Assembly (NCBI GenBank): GCA_024276995.1
Contig: JAJRWB010000014.1
Location: forward strand, 1-64,000
Reading direction: 5' to 3'
Origin: Candidatus Eiseniibacteriota bacterium
Lineage (GTDB): Bacteria; Orphanbacterota; Orphanbacteria; Orphanbacterales; Orphanbacteraceae
Length of the DNA: 64,000 bases
Both the position numbers and the translations under genes were made by a program. The notes beneath the pieces were generated by a model. That model was not told where the DNA came from, made no database searches, and was given only the letters and a program-made list of their open reading frames with translations. Below are positions 7,895 through 17,457 of this stretch, piece after piece; position 1 is the stretch's first letter, and each line of letters opens with the position of its first letter.

Positions 7895-9448
7895 ATGAAT
7901 ATCACGCGTTCGATCCGCGGCCGAGAAGGATCGTCTCTCGTGCTCGCCCTGCTCGTTCTCACGGCGATCTCCCTGTTCGGGATGAGCCTCGCCCTCGTGA
8001 CGATCACCGACCGGAACGTCGCGAGCTACGAGCGACGGAGCATGGAGGCGCTCCAGGCGGCGGAGGCGGGGATCGCGAGGGCGAAGCGGGACGTGCAGGA
8101 CAGGGCGATCGTCTTCGGCGACGAGAACTCGAACGGCTTCCCCGACTTCCGCATGATCGACACCCTCGATTGGGGAGGAGCGTACAACGTATTCGGCGAG
8201 GCGGATCTGCCGGTGAGCGGCGCGCTCACGGGGTACTCGGCCGACCTGATCCGGATCGTCGCCGAGGGACGGTCGAAGGAAGGTTTCCGGCGGGTTCTTT
8301 CCGAAATCAAGCACGACAGCTTTCTGAAGTATGCACGTTTCGTGGAGAGCACCGGAACGGGCTATGCGTGCGGCGCCGTATTGACCGGCGAGATCTACGT
8401 GGGGGGAACGCTTTCCCTCCCCTCATCGTGCTCGAGCGGCGACGAGGTGGAATTCCTCGAAATGGTGGCCGCCGTGTCGGGGATCACCAACGCGGACCAG
8501 GCGATCTTCCACAAAGGCTACACCGACTCCGCCTCGCCCGTCGATCTCCAGGCTTCCGTCGACTTCGCCGATATGCGCGACCGCGCCCGGGGCAGCGCCT
8601 CGGAGTGCGACTGCGAAGGGGTCGGCCGGATCGGCATCTACATGAACGACAACCCCCTCGGCATCGGGACGAACGGGACGATCGACCTGACGCTCTTCGA
8701 CTTCTTCTTCCCCGACCCCGGGACGGGCGACACGGTGGTCACCTACGGGGGAGTTCCGGTGCCCGATCCAAGCACGGGGAACACGCTCCTGTCGGCCGAT
8801 TTCAACGGCGTGATCTTCTATGAAGGGGACGGTTTCGTGGAAGGGAACATGGACGGTGTGGGGGGGCGGAACCTGACGATCTGGGCGACCGACGACATCT
8901 TCATCGAGGGGAATATCATCACCGGCCACACCGGGTACGACCCGATCACCCGTCTGCCGAACGATGCTGGCGATCCGGTGAATCTGGGGCTGATCGCGGC
9001 GGACTACGTCTATATCGGCTCGGTGTCGAGGGTGGTGACCATCGATGCGGCGCTTCTCGCGGTGGCGTCGAACTGGAGGGTATGGAACACGTCGACGAGC
9101 GCCCATCCGCCGGCGGCGCCGGGAAACTACGATCTCGACCAGGACGGCATCGTCGGGGAGACGCCGGTAAACGACGACCCGAGCCCGGGAAGTGGGTGGG
9201 ACGAGGTGATCACCGGGGCGAACCAGGACATCACATGGGTGATGAACATCAACGGGCCGATCATCACCCACAACGGAGGGAGCGCGTACCCGTGGAATTC
9301 GAGCAGCGTGCTCAGCTCCGCGACGGGGAAGACGAGGCGGTACAACTACGATCATGATATCACCGATTTTCCGCCTCCTTGCTTTCCCGTGCCTCTCAAT
9401 CTTTGGGTGGATAACGCATGGGCGGAACTAACGGAAGCGGAGAAGTGA
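7895..9448 (+). CDS. PilX-like pilus assembly protein with large C-terminal domain
   Basis: 517 residues. The N-terminus (REGSSLVLALLVLTAISLFG) is a pilin-like hydrophobic helix without the usual Gly-Phe cleavage site, followed by a helix with EALQAAEAGIARAKRD. This resembles PilX/DUF4900-type minor pilins, where the AAEAG helix is characteristic. A beta-rich region of about 400 residues follows, with a few Cys and many Asp/Gly turns (DENSNGFPD, DLDQDGIVGE). It starts five bases after the previous gene. Likely a minor component; the oversized C-terminal domain is of unknown function. Confidence 0.68.
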   Translation: MNITRSIRGREGSSLVLALLVLTAISLFGMSLALVTITDRNVASYERRSMEALQAAEAGIARAKRDVQDRAIVFGDENSNGFPDFRMIDTLDWGGAYNVFGEADLPVSGALTGYSADLIRIVAEGRSKEGFRRVLSEIKHDSFLKYARFVESTGTGYACGAVLTGEIYVGGTLSLPSSCSSGDEVEFLEMVAAVSGITNADQAIFHKGYTDSASPVDLQASVDFADMRDRARGSASECDCEGVGRIGIYMNDNPLGIGTNGTIDLTLFDFFFPDPGTGDTVVTYGGVPVPDPSTGNTLLSADFNGVIFYEGDGFVEGNMDGVGGRNLTIWATDDIFIEGNIITGHTGYDPITRLPNDAGDPVNLGLIAADYVYIGSVSRVVTIDAALLAVASNWRVWNTSTSAHPPAAPGNYDLDQDGIVGETPVNDDPSPGSGWDEVITGANQDITWVMNINGPIITHNGGSAYPWNSSSVLSSATGKTRRYNYDHDITDFPPPCFPVPLNLWVDNAWAELTEAEK

Positions 9449-9452
9449 CGTG

Positions 9453-9944
9453 ATGAAGAGAATGGGCATGTCGAAGAGGTCTGGATTCTCCCTGGTGGAG
9501 CTGATGGTCGTTCTCCTGATCATGGGGATGGCGATGACCGCCATGGCGCCCCAGTTCGCGAAGGGATGGCGCCGGTCCGATCTCGAGATGGTCTGCTGCC
9601 GCATGGAAACCGCCGTGAGAATCTGCCGCCAGAAAGCGGTGCTCCAGAGGAAACCGTACCGGCTGATCATCAACACTTCCGGCAAGTTCTTCTATTCCGA
9701 GAGACGCGATTCCGCCGGAGTGTGGACCCTCGATCCGCCCGAAACGCTTTATGTCGACCGGGGAATCGACTTCTCGTCCACCGCGGGAGGGGGCGCGGGC
9801 GACAGCGAAATCTTCTTCGAAACGAGGGGGACCGTGGCCGCCGCCGATGCGCCCGCGACGGTGCAGTTCTGGAACAGCCGCGGGGAGACCCTTTCGGTGA
9901 ACGTCGTGCGGACCGGCCGGGTGCGTGTCACGAGAAAGGGATAG
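9453..9944 (+). CDS. GspH/FimT-type pseudopilin
   Basis: 163 residues with a prepilin signal ending SKRSG followed by FSLVELMVVLLIMGMAMTA (Glu at mature position 5). A GspH-like soluble domain follows, with the typical RQKAVLQRKPYRLIIN strand and a beta-rich C-terminus. GTG 9450 and ATG 9453 are adjacent start candidates. It sits four bases after the PilX-like gene and five before the giant pseudopilin. Likely a minor pseudopilin incorporated at the fibre tip. Confidence 0.8.
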   Translation: MKRMGMSKRSGFSLVELMVVLLIMGMAMTAMAPQFAKGWRRSDLEMVCCRMETAVRICRQKAVLQRKPYRLIINTSGKFFYSERRDSAGVWTLDPPETLYVDRGIDFSSTAGGGAGDSEIFFETRGTVAAADAPATVQFWNSRGETLSVNVVRTGRVRVTRKG

Positions 9945-9948
9945 GGGA

Positions 9949-12822
9949 ATGATAGGGCGCTCGAAAGGATTCACCCTGGTGGAGATGGCGGTGGGCCTCT
10001 TCCTCCTGGCCGCCGTCGCGACGCTGGCGTACCGCATCCTGCTCAATACGCAGTCGACCTACAGGACGCACCGGGATATCGTCGAGGCGACCCAGAACGC
10101 CCGAATCGCCATGGAGGCGGTGTCGAGCGATATCCGCCAGATCAGCTACGGCAAGGATCCGACCCAGGCATCGATCGTTTTCGCGGGCGCCGATTCGATC
10201 GTTTTCGTCGCCGATATGTATGACTCCGTGCCGGGGGGGGAGATCGTGAGTTTCTATCTCACGGCGGAACTCGATTCGGTGACACAGAATCCGAGCGATC
10301 GCTTGATCTACCGGTCGGTGGCGGACACCGGCGGAACGATCCTCGAGGAAGGACCGGTGGCGTACGGCGTGGCGGACAGCGGTCTCACGTTCCTCTATTT
10401 CGATCGCGACGGCGCGCAGATGAGTTTCCCCATCGTCCAACCGGAGCACGTGAGCGAAGTCGAGGTGGCGGTCACGGCGCAGACGGCGCACTACGAGAAA
10501 ACGGTCGGCTATCGCGACGTGACGGTGACGAGTATCGTCTATCCGCGAAACCTCCCCTTCTCGCCTCCCATGGCGCGGCCGAGTTCACCGGTCTGCCAGA
10601 GCCTGGTCAGCCCGAACTGCGGGTCGCTGACGGCGGCGTGGAGCACGCCGACGACGAACACCGACGGGAGCGAGCTGAAGTTCAACGACATCTCGTTCTT
10701 CGCGGTGTACTACGGCACGAAGCTCGACTCGATGAAGATGGACACACGCCTGGCGAGGAATGTGAACGAGTGGACCGTGGGAAATCTCACGGCGGGCGAG
10801 ACGTACTACATCAGCGTCACCGTGACGAGCCAAGCGGGGGTGGAGAGCTTCTCGTGCACGCAGCAAGGCGCGGTGGGCACCACGGCGCCGCCCTCGGCGC
10901 CGGCGCCCTTCTCCGGCGTCGGCGGCGCCGGCGGGGTGAGCCTTTCGTGGACTCCGGTGACCACCGACAGCGCCGGGAGCATTATCACCGCGGCGGTGAC
11001 GTACTCGGTCTACCGCGGCGCGACGAGCGGTTTCACCGTCGATGCCTCCACACAGATCGCAACCGGTGTGGCGGACACATCGTACTACGACCCGGTGGTC
11101 GACTCGTGCGGCACGTATTACTACCGTGTCACCGCCCAAGCGTGCGGACTCGACGGCGCGCCGTCGAGCGAGATCGGTGTAAGCACGACGCCGCCCCCCT
11201 CGTGTCCCTCGTCGATCACGGCCGTCGAGGGGACGACGAGCGGGGAGATCACCGTGTCGTGGAATCCTCCCTCGACGCGCGTCGACGGTTCCCCGATCAG
11301 CACGGCCGACCTTTCCTGGTTCATCGTTCGCTATTCCCTCACATCGGGAATCTACACCGATTCGCTCTTCGTGGGGGGGGGGAGTGCCACGTCGGCGAAC
11401 CTGACGGGGCTGCTCTTCTGCGAGACGTACTACACCAACGTGAGCGCCGTCGACCTTTGCTCGAACGAGGGGACGCTCTGCGTCGGTCTCGAGGCGGCGG
11501 CACGGACGAAGGCGCCGTGCAACGCCATGGTGCCGCAGGAACCGACCAACCTGTATGTCGTCGGGGGGAGCGCACGGGTCGATATCACATGGAAGCCGAA
11601 CACCTTCGACTGCGACCTCGACGGTTACCGGATCTACTACGGCACGTCGCCGGGCGACCTGTGGGGGAGCGGCGCCGTCGAGGGGCCCTCGCCGGTCTAC
11701 GTCGACGCGGGAGCGGTGCAGATCGACACGTCGAGCGCCGCCTTCAGCCTCACCGGCCTTATGCCGTGCGTGGTGTACTACATCACCATCACGAGCGTCG
11801 ATAACTGCTCTCCGGCGAACGAATCGGTGTTCCCGCCCGAAGTGAGCGCCATGGTCGACTGCTCACCGTGCAACGTGGCGAAAGAGTGCGTCTACGAGGA
11901 GGCGGTCGGATCGTTCCAGGAGCAGGTGAACTTCACCGTGGGGAACGAGGGGGGGAGCGACATCACGGTGGAGCAGATCGAACTGAAGTGGGGCAGCGGA
12001 TCGAACGTCACCGAAGTCCGCGTCGAGGGAAGTCCCGTCTGGAGTGCCGGCGGGGCGAGCGGCGACGGCCCGGCGGGCGCGCAAGGTACCGGTGTCGTGC
12101 TCGACGTGTGGGACTTCGATCTCTTCGCCACGGAGGATTTCACCGATCCTGTGGAGATGACCGTCGTGTTCGATGGATCGGCGAATGGCGACGTGATCGA
12201 CGTCGTTTTCCATACCAATGACGGAGTGTGCACCGTCACGCTGTCGCCGTGCGCCACGCTGTTCAGCGACAATTTCACCGAGCCGGACGGCGCCGTCGCC
12301 GGCTGGACCCCGCGTACCGGCACGTGGGACATATCGGGGAACACGCTTCACACGAGCAAGAACGCCCGGATCACGCCCGATCCCTTCGGCTTCGGAAATA
12401 CCGACTTCACCGCCGAGGCGAAGGTCCTCGTGGTCGGGTCGAAATCGAATCGGCGGGCCGGAATTTATGTCCGCTATATCGATACGGGAAACTATTATCT
12501 CTTCCGTTTCTACCCGGCGACGAGTCTTCTCGAGTTCCGGAAGAAGGTGTCGAGCGGTTCCCTGGTGAAACTCGCTTCCACGTACGCCTATAACGTGGCG
12601 GGCGATGTGTGGCGCACGATGAAGGTATCGGCCTACGGCAACACGTTCCGCTGCTGGGTCGACGACCAACTCATCGACTGGGGGGGGTCGACCGGCACGG
12701 TGATCACCGACTCGTCGATTCCCGCCGGCAGTTTCAGCTTCTACGCATGGCGGGAGGCCGATGCGTGGTTCGATGATGTAACGATAAGTCCCACATGCGG
12801 TTGTGGAGGTGTGGTGCCGTAG
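9949..12822 (+). CDS. Giant pseudopilin with fibronectin type III domains and a C-terminal jelly-roll
   Basis: 957 residues. It begins with a class III signal (MIGRSKG, then FTLVEMAVGLFLLAAV) and a PilW-like domain to about residue 190. Four Fn3-like modules follow (about 200-650), recognisable by repeated ETYYISVTV, GTYYYRVTA, ETYYTNVSA and CVVYYITITS strands with paired Cys. A beta domain follows, and from about residue 780 a concanavalin/DUF1080-like module (GWTPRTGTWDISGN, GIYVRYIDTGNYYLFRF). Such a protein would carry an adhesive or carbohydrate-binding rod at the pilus tip. Several times longer than typical minor pilins. Confidence 0.78.
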   Translation: MIGRSKGFTLVEMAVGLFLLAAVATLAYRILLNTQSTYRTHRDIVEATQNARIAMEAVSSDIRQISYGKDPTQASIVFAGADSIVFVADMYDSVPGGEIVSFYLTAELDSVTQNPSDRLIYRSVADTGGTILEEGPVAYGVADSGLTFLYFDRDGAQMSFPIVQPEHVSEVEVAVTAQTAHYEKTVGYRDVTVTSIVYPRNLPFSPPMARPSSPVCQSLVSPNCGSLTAAWSTPTTNTDGSELKFNDISFFAVYYGTKLDSMKMDTRLARNVNEWTVGNLTAGETYYISVTVTSQAGVESFSCTQQGAVGTTAPPSAPAPFSGVGGAGGVSLSWTPVTTDSAGSIITAAVTYSVYRGATSGFTVDASTQIATGVADTSYYDPVVDSCGTYYYRVTAQACGLDGAPSSEIGVSTTPPPSCPSSITAVEGTTSGEITVSWNPPSTRVDGSPISTADLSWFIVRYSLTSGIYTDSLFVGGGSATSANLTGLLFCETYYTNVSAVDLCSNEGTLCVGLEAAARTKAPCNAMVPQEPTNLYVVGGSARVDITWKPNTFDCDLDGYRIYYGTSPGDLWGSGAVEGPSPVYVDAGAVQIDTSSAAFSLTGLMPCVVYYITITSVDNCSPANESVFPPEVSAMVDCSPCNVAKECVYEEAVGSFQEQVNFTVGNEGGSDITVEQIELKWGSGSNVTEVRVEGSPVWSAGGASGDGPAGAQGTGVVLDVWDFDLFATEDFTDPVEMTVVFDGSANGDVIDVVFHTNDGVCTVTLSPCATLFSDNFTEPDGAVAGWTPRTGTWDISGNTLHTSKNARITPDPFGFGNTDFTAEAKVLVVGSKSNRRAGIYVRYIDTGNYYLFRFYPATSLLEFRKKVSSGSLVKLASTYAYNVAGDVWRTMKVSAYGNTFRCWVDDQLIDWGGSTGTVITDSSIPAGSFSFYAWREADAWFDDVTISPTCGCGGVVP

Positions 12823-12825
12823 GAC

Positions 12826-12996
12826 CCGCCCTTGTGGGCGGCGGGGGCCTCGGACGCTTACCCTGCTCGGAATTCGCACACTCGTCCCGTATCCGACGCG
12901 GGACGCCTCTGCGCGCGCACAGGGCGGATTCCACCGGAGAAACGGGAGAATCGAGGGTCAAGGATTTCGCCGACTCTACCGAAAATCAGGGTAGAG
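12826..12996. repeat. Three inverted repeats in the gap before pilM
   Basis: The 211-base gap holds three short dyads: CCGCCC-TTGT-GGGCGG (12826-12841), CGTCCCG/CGGGACG (12883-12905) and CTCTACC/GGTAGAG (12974-12996). None has a clear T-tract, so they are not textbook terminators. They may separate the pseudopilin and pilMNOPQ transcripts or fold in a pilM leader. I found no convincing promoter here. Confidence 0.4.
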
Positions 12997-13033
12997 GAAT
13001 TCCTCACGTCCGCCAAGGAGACAGACTGAAGCC

Positions 13034-14080
13034 ATGGGACTTTTCGATCCGTTCGTGAAGAGTGACCCCTCGGTGGTGGGCATCGACATCGGGAGTCACG
13101 CCGTGAAGGTGGTCGAAATCTCCCGAAGGGGAGGCCGGCCCGAGGTCGTGAACTACGGTGTCGGTCCGCTCCCTCCCGATGCGATCGTCGACGGTGAGGT
13201 GATGGACAGCGAAGTGGTGGTGGAGTGCATCAACGACCTTCTCCATGACCGGGGGATCCGCGCGCGCAACGTGGCGTCCGCCGTGTCGGGCCGGTCGGTG
13301 ATCGTCAAGCGGATCACCATGGAGTCGATGACCGACGACGAGGCGGCGGAGGCGATCTACTGGGAGGCGGAGCAGCACGTTCCGTACGGCATCGACGAAG
13401 TGACCCTCGACTTCGAGGTTCTCGGCCCGGCGGAGGACGAGAAGATGGAAGTGCTTCTCGTGGCGGCGAAGCGGGAGACGGTGGAGATGCACACCGCCAT
13501 GCTCCGTGACGCCGGCCTCGTACCGTACGTGGTGGATGTCGATTCCTTCGCCGTGCAGAACGCCTTCGAGGCGAACTACGAATCGGAGGAGGGCGAGCAG
13601 ATCCTCCTGCTGAACGTGGGCGCCTCGGTGACGAACGTGAACCTCCTGTGCGACGGCGCGCCGCTGCTGACGAGGGATCTTTCGGTGGCGGGCAACGCCT
13701 TCGTCGATGAAGTGCAAAGAACTCTCGCCGTCGATCGTGAACAGGCGCTCGGCCTCGTCGCTTCCGACGACGAGGCCGACCGCAACCGGGTCGCCCCGGT
13801 GCTCGAGACGGTGGGCCAGGATCTGTTGCTCGGCGTCGAGAGGTCTCTTTCCTATCTCAAGGGAAGCGCCGGTTCGGCCGAGGTTTCCCGTGCGATTCTG
13901 TCCGGCGGCGGCGCCCTTCTCGGAGGACTCCAGCCGTATCTTTCAACCCACCTCGGCATACCGGTGGACGTGGCGAATCCGCTCCGGCAGCTCGCATGCG
14001 ATGCATCCCTTTTCGGGGAGGGCGAATCGGAGCGCGTGGGTGCGTCGCTCATGGTGGCCGTGGGATTGGCCTTACGCTGA
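13034..14080 (+). CDS. pilM: Type IV pilus assembly ATPase-like protein PilM
   Basis: 348 residues of the actin-like PilM family. VVGIDIGSHAVKVVEI near the N-terminus is the phosphate-1 motif; later nucleotide-fold motifs include LLLNVGASVTNVNLL and LSGGGALLGGL. The usual PilM start is MGLF, as here, with AAGGAG upstream. PilM is cytoplasmic and binds the N-terminus of PilN, linking the inner-membrane alignment complex to the motor. First gene of pilMNOPQ. Confidence 0.95.
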   Translation: MGLFDPFVKSDPSVVGIDIGSHAVKVVEISRRGGRPEVVNYGVGPLPPDAIVDGEVMDSEVVVECINDLLHDRGIRARNVASAVSGRSVIVKRITMESMTDDEAAEAIYWEAEQHVPYGIDEVTLDFEVLGPAEDEKMEVLLVAAKRETVEMHTAMLRDAGLVPYVVDVDSFAVQNAFEANYESEEGEQILLLNVGASVTNVNLLCDGAPLLTRDLSVAGNAFVDEVQRTLAVDREQALGLVASDDEADRNRVAPVLETVGQDLLLGVERSLSYLKGSAGSAEVSRAILSGGGALLGGLQPYLSTHLGIPVDVANPLRQLACDASLFGEGESERVGASLMVAVGLALR

Positions 14081-14093
14081 AGAGAGCGGGAAC

Positions 14094-14720
14094 ATGATTC
14101 GAATCAATCTGATTCCGAGTGAAGAGCGAATCGTCACCACCACGGCGGGGCCGAACTGGGCGGTTATCGCTCTCGCGGTGGCGCCCGTTGTGTATGCCAT
14201 GCTGCTCGGCTCGGTCTACATGTATCAGGTCCACACGATGACCGAACTGGACGAGAAGATCCGCGAGGAGGAGGCGGCGCTCAATCACTACAAGCCGGCG
14301 GTGGCGAAGCTCGAGACGATGCGCAAGGAGCACGACGACATCCAGGCGCGCCTCGAGTCGATCGAGCAGATCGATCGCGACCGGCAGATCCCGGTGCGCC
14401 TGATCGAGGCGGTGAGCCGTTCGGTTCCCCGCTATCTCTGGCTCGACCGGATCGAGGAGACGGGGGCGCCCGGGGTGGAAGTGGCGATCCAGGGAAAGAC
14501 GTTCTCCAACCTGATCGTATCGGATTTCCTCGATCGTCTAGGGGGATCGAGGTTCTTCACCGTTCCCGAATTGACCATTACCGAGGAGCAGAAGATCGGA
14601 AAGACGCGGGTCGTGGAGTTCAAGCTCGTCGCAAGGGGTGATAGGGACGGCCCCTACGAGGAAGAAGAGATCCGCACCGCCCTGGCGGTGACCGACGACG
14701 GGACGATCGATGGATATTAA
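14094..14720 (+). CDS. pilN: Type IV pilus alignment protein PilN
   Basis: 208 residues. The start MIRINLIP is the PilM-binding signature of PilN. One membrane helix (about 20-42) is followed by a coiled-coil stretch (about 45-90) and a small ferredoxin-like domain. It lies 13 bases after pilM and overlaps pilO by 11 bases. The acidic C-terminal tail (after about 180) is not obviously part of the fold. Confidence 0.93.
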   Translation: MIRINLIPSEERIVTTTAGPNWAVIALAVAPVVYAMLLGSVYMYQVHTMTELDEKIREEEAALNHYKPAVAKLETMRKEHDDIQARLESIEQIDRDRQIPVRLIEAVSRSVPRYLWLDRIEETGAPGVEVAIQGKTFSNLIVSDFLDRLGGSRFFTVPELTITEEQKIGKTRVVEFKLVARGDRDGPYEEEEIRTALAVTDDGTIDGY

Positions 14721-15414
14721 GAATCTCGAAATCGATTTCAAGAACCCGAAGCTGATCCGATCGGCGATCGGCGCGGTGGTCTTTCTCGGCATCACCTACG
14801 TCTACTTCTTCACCGGCGTCTTCCCGTTCTGCTACCGGAACCTGAGCGGGGAGATCGTGCAGAAGGAAGAGAGGGCGAAGAAACTCAGCGTCAAAGTGAT
14901 CGAGGCGAAAAGGGCGTCGGAGAACCTGCGCAGGCTCGAAAAGGAAGTGGCCGAACTTCATCGGAAATGGGACGTCGCCGTCGCGTGTCTCCCGGAGAAG
15001 AAGGAGATCGCCTCGCTCCTGCGGCGGGTGACCCTCGCCGGGGAACGTTCGGGCGTGCGGTTCCGGCTATTCGAGCCGCAGGAGATCCAGTATCACGGCG
15101 TCTACGATGAACATCCGGTGAGCGTGAAGATCGAGGGCGGGTATCACGAGATCGGTTCGTTCTTCGGACGGTTGAACGACATGTCGCGGATCGTTCAGGT
15201 ATCGGGCATTTCGCTGAAGGCGGAGAAGAACGACGAAGACGAGAACGTGGTGCGGGGCGAGATGACGATTTCCGCGTTCACCGTTCCGACGGCGCCGGCG
15301 GCGCAGGAGGCGTCGGCCGCATGGAAGGGTTCGTCCGGCGCGAAGGTGGATCGTAAACGAATAAGAGGCACCAGGCATGGCAGCAGGAATATTCCGGTCG
15401 ATTCGGACGAATAG
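14710..15414 (+). CDS. pilO: Type IV pilus alignment protein PilO
   Basis: 234 residues. A short cytoplasmic start, one membrane helix (about 17-37), a coiled coil (about 45-90) and a periplasmic domain containing LRRVTLAGERSGVRFRLFEP and a strand pattern ending in GEMTISAFTVP, as in PilO. PilO pairs with PilN in the periplasm. It overlaps pilN by 11 bases and pilP by 38, tight enough to imply coupled translation. Confidence 0.92.
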   Translation: MDIKNLEIDFKNPKLIRSAIGAVVFLGITYVYFFTGVFPFCYRNLSGEIVQKEERAKKLSVKVIEAKRASENLRRLEKEVAELHRKWDVAVACLPEKKEIASLLRRVTLAGERSGVRFRLFEPQEIQYHGVYDEHPVSVKIEGGYHEIGSFFGRLNDMSRIVQVSGISLKAEKNDEDENVVRGEMTISAFTVPTAPAAQEASAAWKGSSGAKVDRKRIRGTRHGSRNIPVDSDE

Positions 15415-16138
15415 GCGCGCAGCGCTGATCGCCGGCGCGCTCGCCGCCTGTTCGGCGGCGCTTCTCGCCTTTCAAGGGGGCGCGGTGATCAACGGGGCTT
15501 CGCGGGGAGCCTCGTGGGTGGTCGGCCGCGTGGTGAAATCGATCGCCTACCGCGACGTATCGGATGCGCCGCCCGATGGAAACGTGAAGGCCGCCGGCGC
15601 GAAAGTACTGCCCACCGAGGCGACCGTGTCGCTTCGAGCGGAGAGCCTCTCACCCACCGCTCCCGGCACGCCCGCCGCCTCGGCACAGGACGCCCCCTTC
15701 TCGACAGATGCGACCGGGAAGAGCGATGCCCCGCCGAACGCGCCGACCGTCTCGCGGACGGAAGAAACCTTCCCCGCGCCGGCAACGGAAGAGGAGCCGG
15801 AGGAGACGAGATTCCTTTCCACTTTCGAACCATACCGGTCGTACGGGCTGCGCGATCCGATGCTTCCCCTGGTCGAGGCGGGCAGGGAGGAAGAGGGGGC
15901 GGGACGGTTCAGCGTGGCCGGACTCACCCTCGTTGGAATCGCCTGGAAGGGGACCGACCGGGTCGCCCTTCTCGAAGACGATCGGGGCCGCAGCTTTATT
16001 TACCGGCACGGGGATATGGCGCCCGACGGGGCGCGGGTCGTCTCGATCCGTGATGATTCGATCACTTTCGCCATGGTCCGCTACGGGGAGACGAGCCGTC
16101 TCACCCTTCAGATCGCGAAGAAAGAGGAGGAGAACTGA
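15377..16138 (+). CDS. pilP: Pilus assembly protein PilP/GspC-like
   Basis: 253 residues. An N-terminal hydrophobic stretch (about 13-31) serves as signal or anchor. A long low-complexity Ala/Pro/Glu linker runs to about 150. The C-terminal domain opens with YGLRDPMLP and contains LTLVGIAWKGTDRVALLED, the PilP HR-domain pattern that binds the secretin. Its N-terminus overlaps pilO by 38 bases, and pilQ starts within its stop codon. PilP bridges PilN/O to PilQ. Confidence 0.82.
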   Translation: MAAGIFRSIRTNRRAALIAGALAACSAALLAFQGGAVINGASRGASWVVGRVVKSIAYRDVSDAPPDGNVKAAGAKVLPTEATVSLRAESLSPTAPGTPAASAQDAPFSTDATGKSDAPPNAPTVSRTEETFPAPATEEEPEETRFLSTFEPYRSYGLRDPMLPLVEAGREEEGAGRFSVAGLTLVGIAWKGTDRVALLEDDRGRSFIYRHGDMAPDGARVVSIRDDSITFAMVRYGETSRLTLQIAKKEEEN

Positions 16139-17457
16139 TGCGTTTCGACGGGATACCCTTGAAGGGACGGGGGGCGGGCGCCTTGTTGTGCGTGGGGATC
16201 CTGGGAATCCTCCTGCTGCTCCCAGGCGCCGCCCCGGCGGACAACGGGGACGACCTGATCTCCATCGACGTTCAACAGGCGGGAATACTGACCATCCTGC
16301 GGACCATCTCGGATCTGAGCGGCGAGAACATCGTTCCCGGACCCGAGGTGAAGGGCGAAGTGACGGTTCGGTTGAACAACGTACCGTGGCAGGACGCTCT
16401 CGATGTCGTCCTTCGCGCCAACGGGTTCGGCTGGAAGTACGACGAGGCGGGCATCATCCGCGTGACGACGATCAAGAATCTTCAGAACGAGGATCTCGCG
16501 AAGGAGGCGGCGGCGCGGAAGAAGGAAGATCTCATGCCCCTCGTCACGCGGGTGATCCCGGTGAACTTCGCCAAGGCGAGCGAAGTGGAGCTGTCGATCG
16601 AGACGATGCTCTCCAAGCGGGGCGATGTTCAGACCGATGAGCGGACCAATTCGATTCTCGTGAAGGATATCGAAAAGAACGTGACCCGTGCCGAGGAACT
16701 GGTACGCAAGCTCGATCAGATTACCAAGCAGGTCGACATCGTGACGAAACTTGTCGATGTCGACGCCAGGGTGTCGCAGGAACTGGGGATCGACTGGCTC
16801 GCCTCGGGGCTGAACAACGACGGCATCGACGCCACGGGAGAGGCGAAAGTTTCGGCGCTCATCGGTAACCCGGTGGGCACCTTCACGGTGGGCACCACCG
16901 GACCGGGCGGGAATCTCGACGCGACGCTCCAGGCGCTCGCCACGGAGAACAAGGCGGAGATCATCTCCAACCCCCACATCACCACCCTCGACAACCAGGA
17001 GGCGACTATCCTCGTGGGGAAGAAAATCCCGCTGATCGTTTCCGATCCGTCGGGGAATCCGATCACCGAGCTGACCACCATCGGGATCCAGATGAGGGTG
17101 ACGCCCCACGTGCATAGCGACGGAAACATCACCCTCGAACTGAACACCGAGGTGAGCGACCTCTCGTCGCAGGCGACCGTGCAGGGAGGGATCATCATCG
17201 TCACGAGCGAGGCGAGCACGCGGGTGATCGTCCGGAGCGGTGAAACCGCCGTTATCGGCGGATTGATACGGAAGAACACGGCGGAGACGGTACAGGGCAT
17301 TCCTCTTCTTCGCGACATTCCCCTTTTCGGGAACCTATTCAAGTCGACATCCGACGTCGACGAGTCGAGAGAACTCCTGATCTTCGTGACCCCGACGATT
17401 GTGGAGATCGGGGATCTGTCCAGTGTATCCGAGCTTCCGGAGGCGGCGAACCAATGA
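16138..17457 (+). CDS. pilQ: Type IV pilus secretin PilQ (short form)
   Basis: 439 residues: signal peptide (1-34), STN/secretin N-terminal domain (about 38-115, containing VTVRLNNVPWQDALDVVLRA), NolW-type N1 domain (about 125-190, with RTNSILVKD) and the secretin barrel (about 195-430, with GIQMRVTPHV, VIGGLIRKN and VPLLRDIPLFGNLF-like GIPLLRDIPLFGNLF). It lacks the AMIN repeats of larger PilQ proteins. Forms the outer-membrane pore for the pilus fibre. The next gene starts inside its stop (ATGA). Confidence 0.93.
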   Translation: MRFDGIPLKGRGAGALLCVGILGILLLLPGAAPADNGDDLISIDVQQAGILTILRTISDLSGENIVPGPEVKGEVTVRLNNVPWQDALDVVLRANGFGWKYDEAGIIRVTTIKNLQNEDLAKEAAARKKEDLMPLVTRVIPVNFAKASEVELSIETMLSKRGDVQTDERTNSILVKDIEKNVTRAEELVRKLDQITKQVDIVTKLVDVDARVSQELGIDWLASGLNNDGIDATGEAKVSALIGNPVGTFTVGTTGPGGNLDATLQALATENKAEIISNPHITTLDNQEATILVGKKIPLIVSDPSGNPITELTTIGIQMRVTPHVHSDGNITLELNTEVSDLSSQATVQGGIIIVTSEASTRVIVRSGETAVIGGLIRKNTAETVQGIPLLRDIPLFGNLFKSTSDVDESRELLIFVTPTIVEIGDLSSVSELPEAANQ

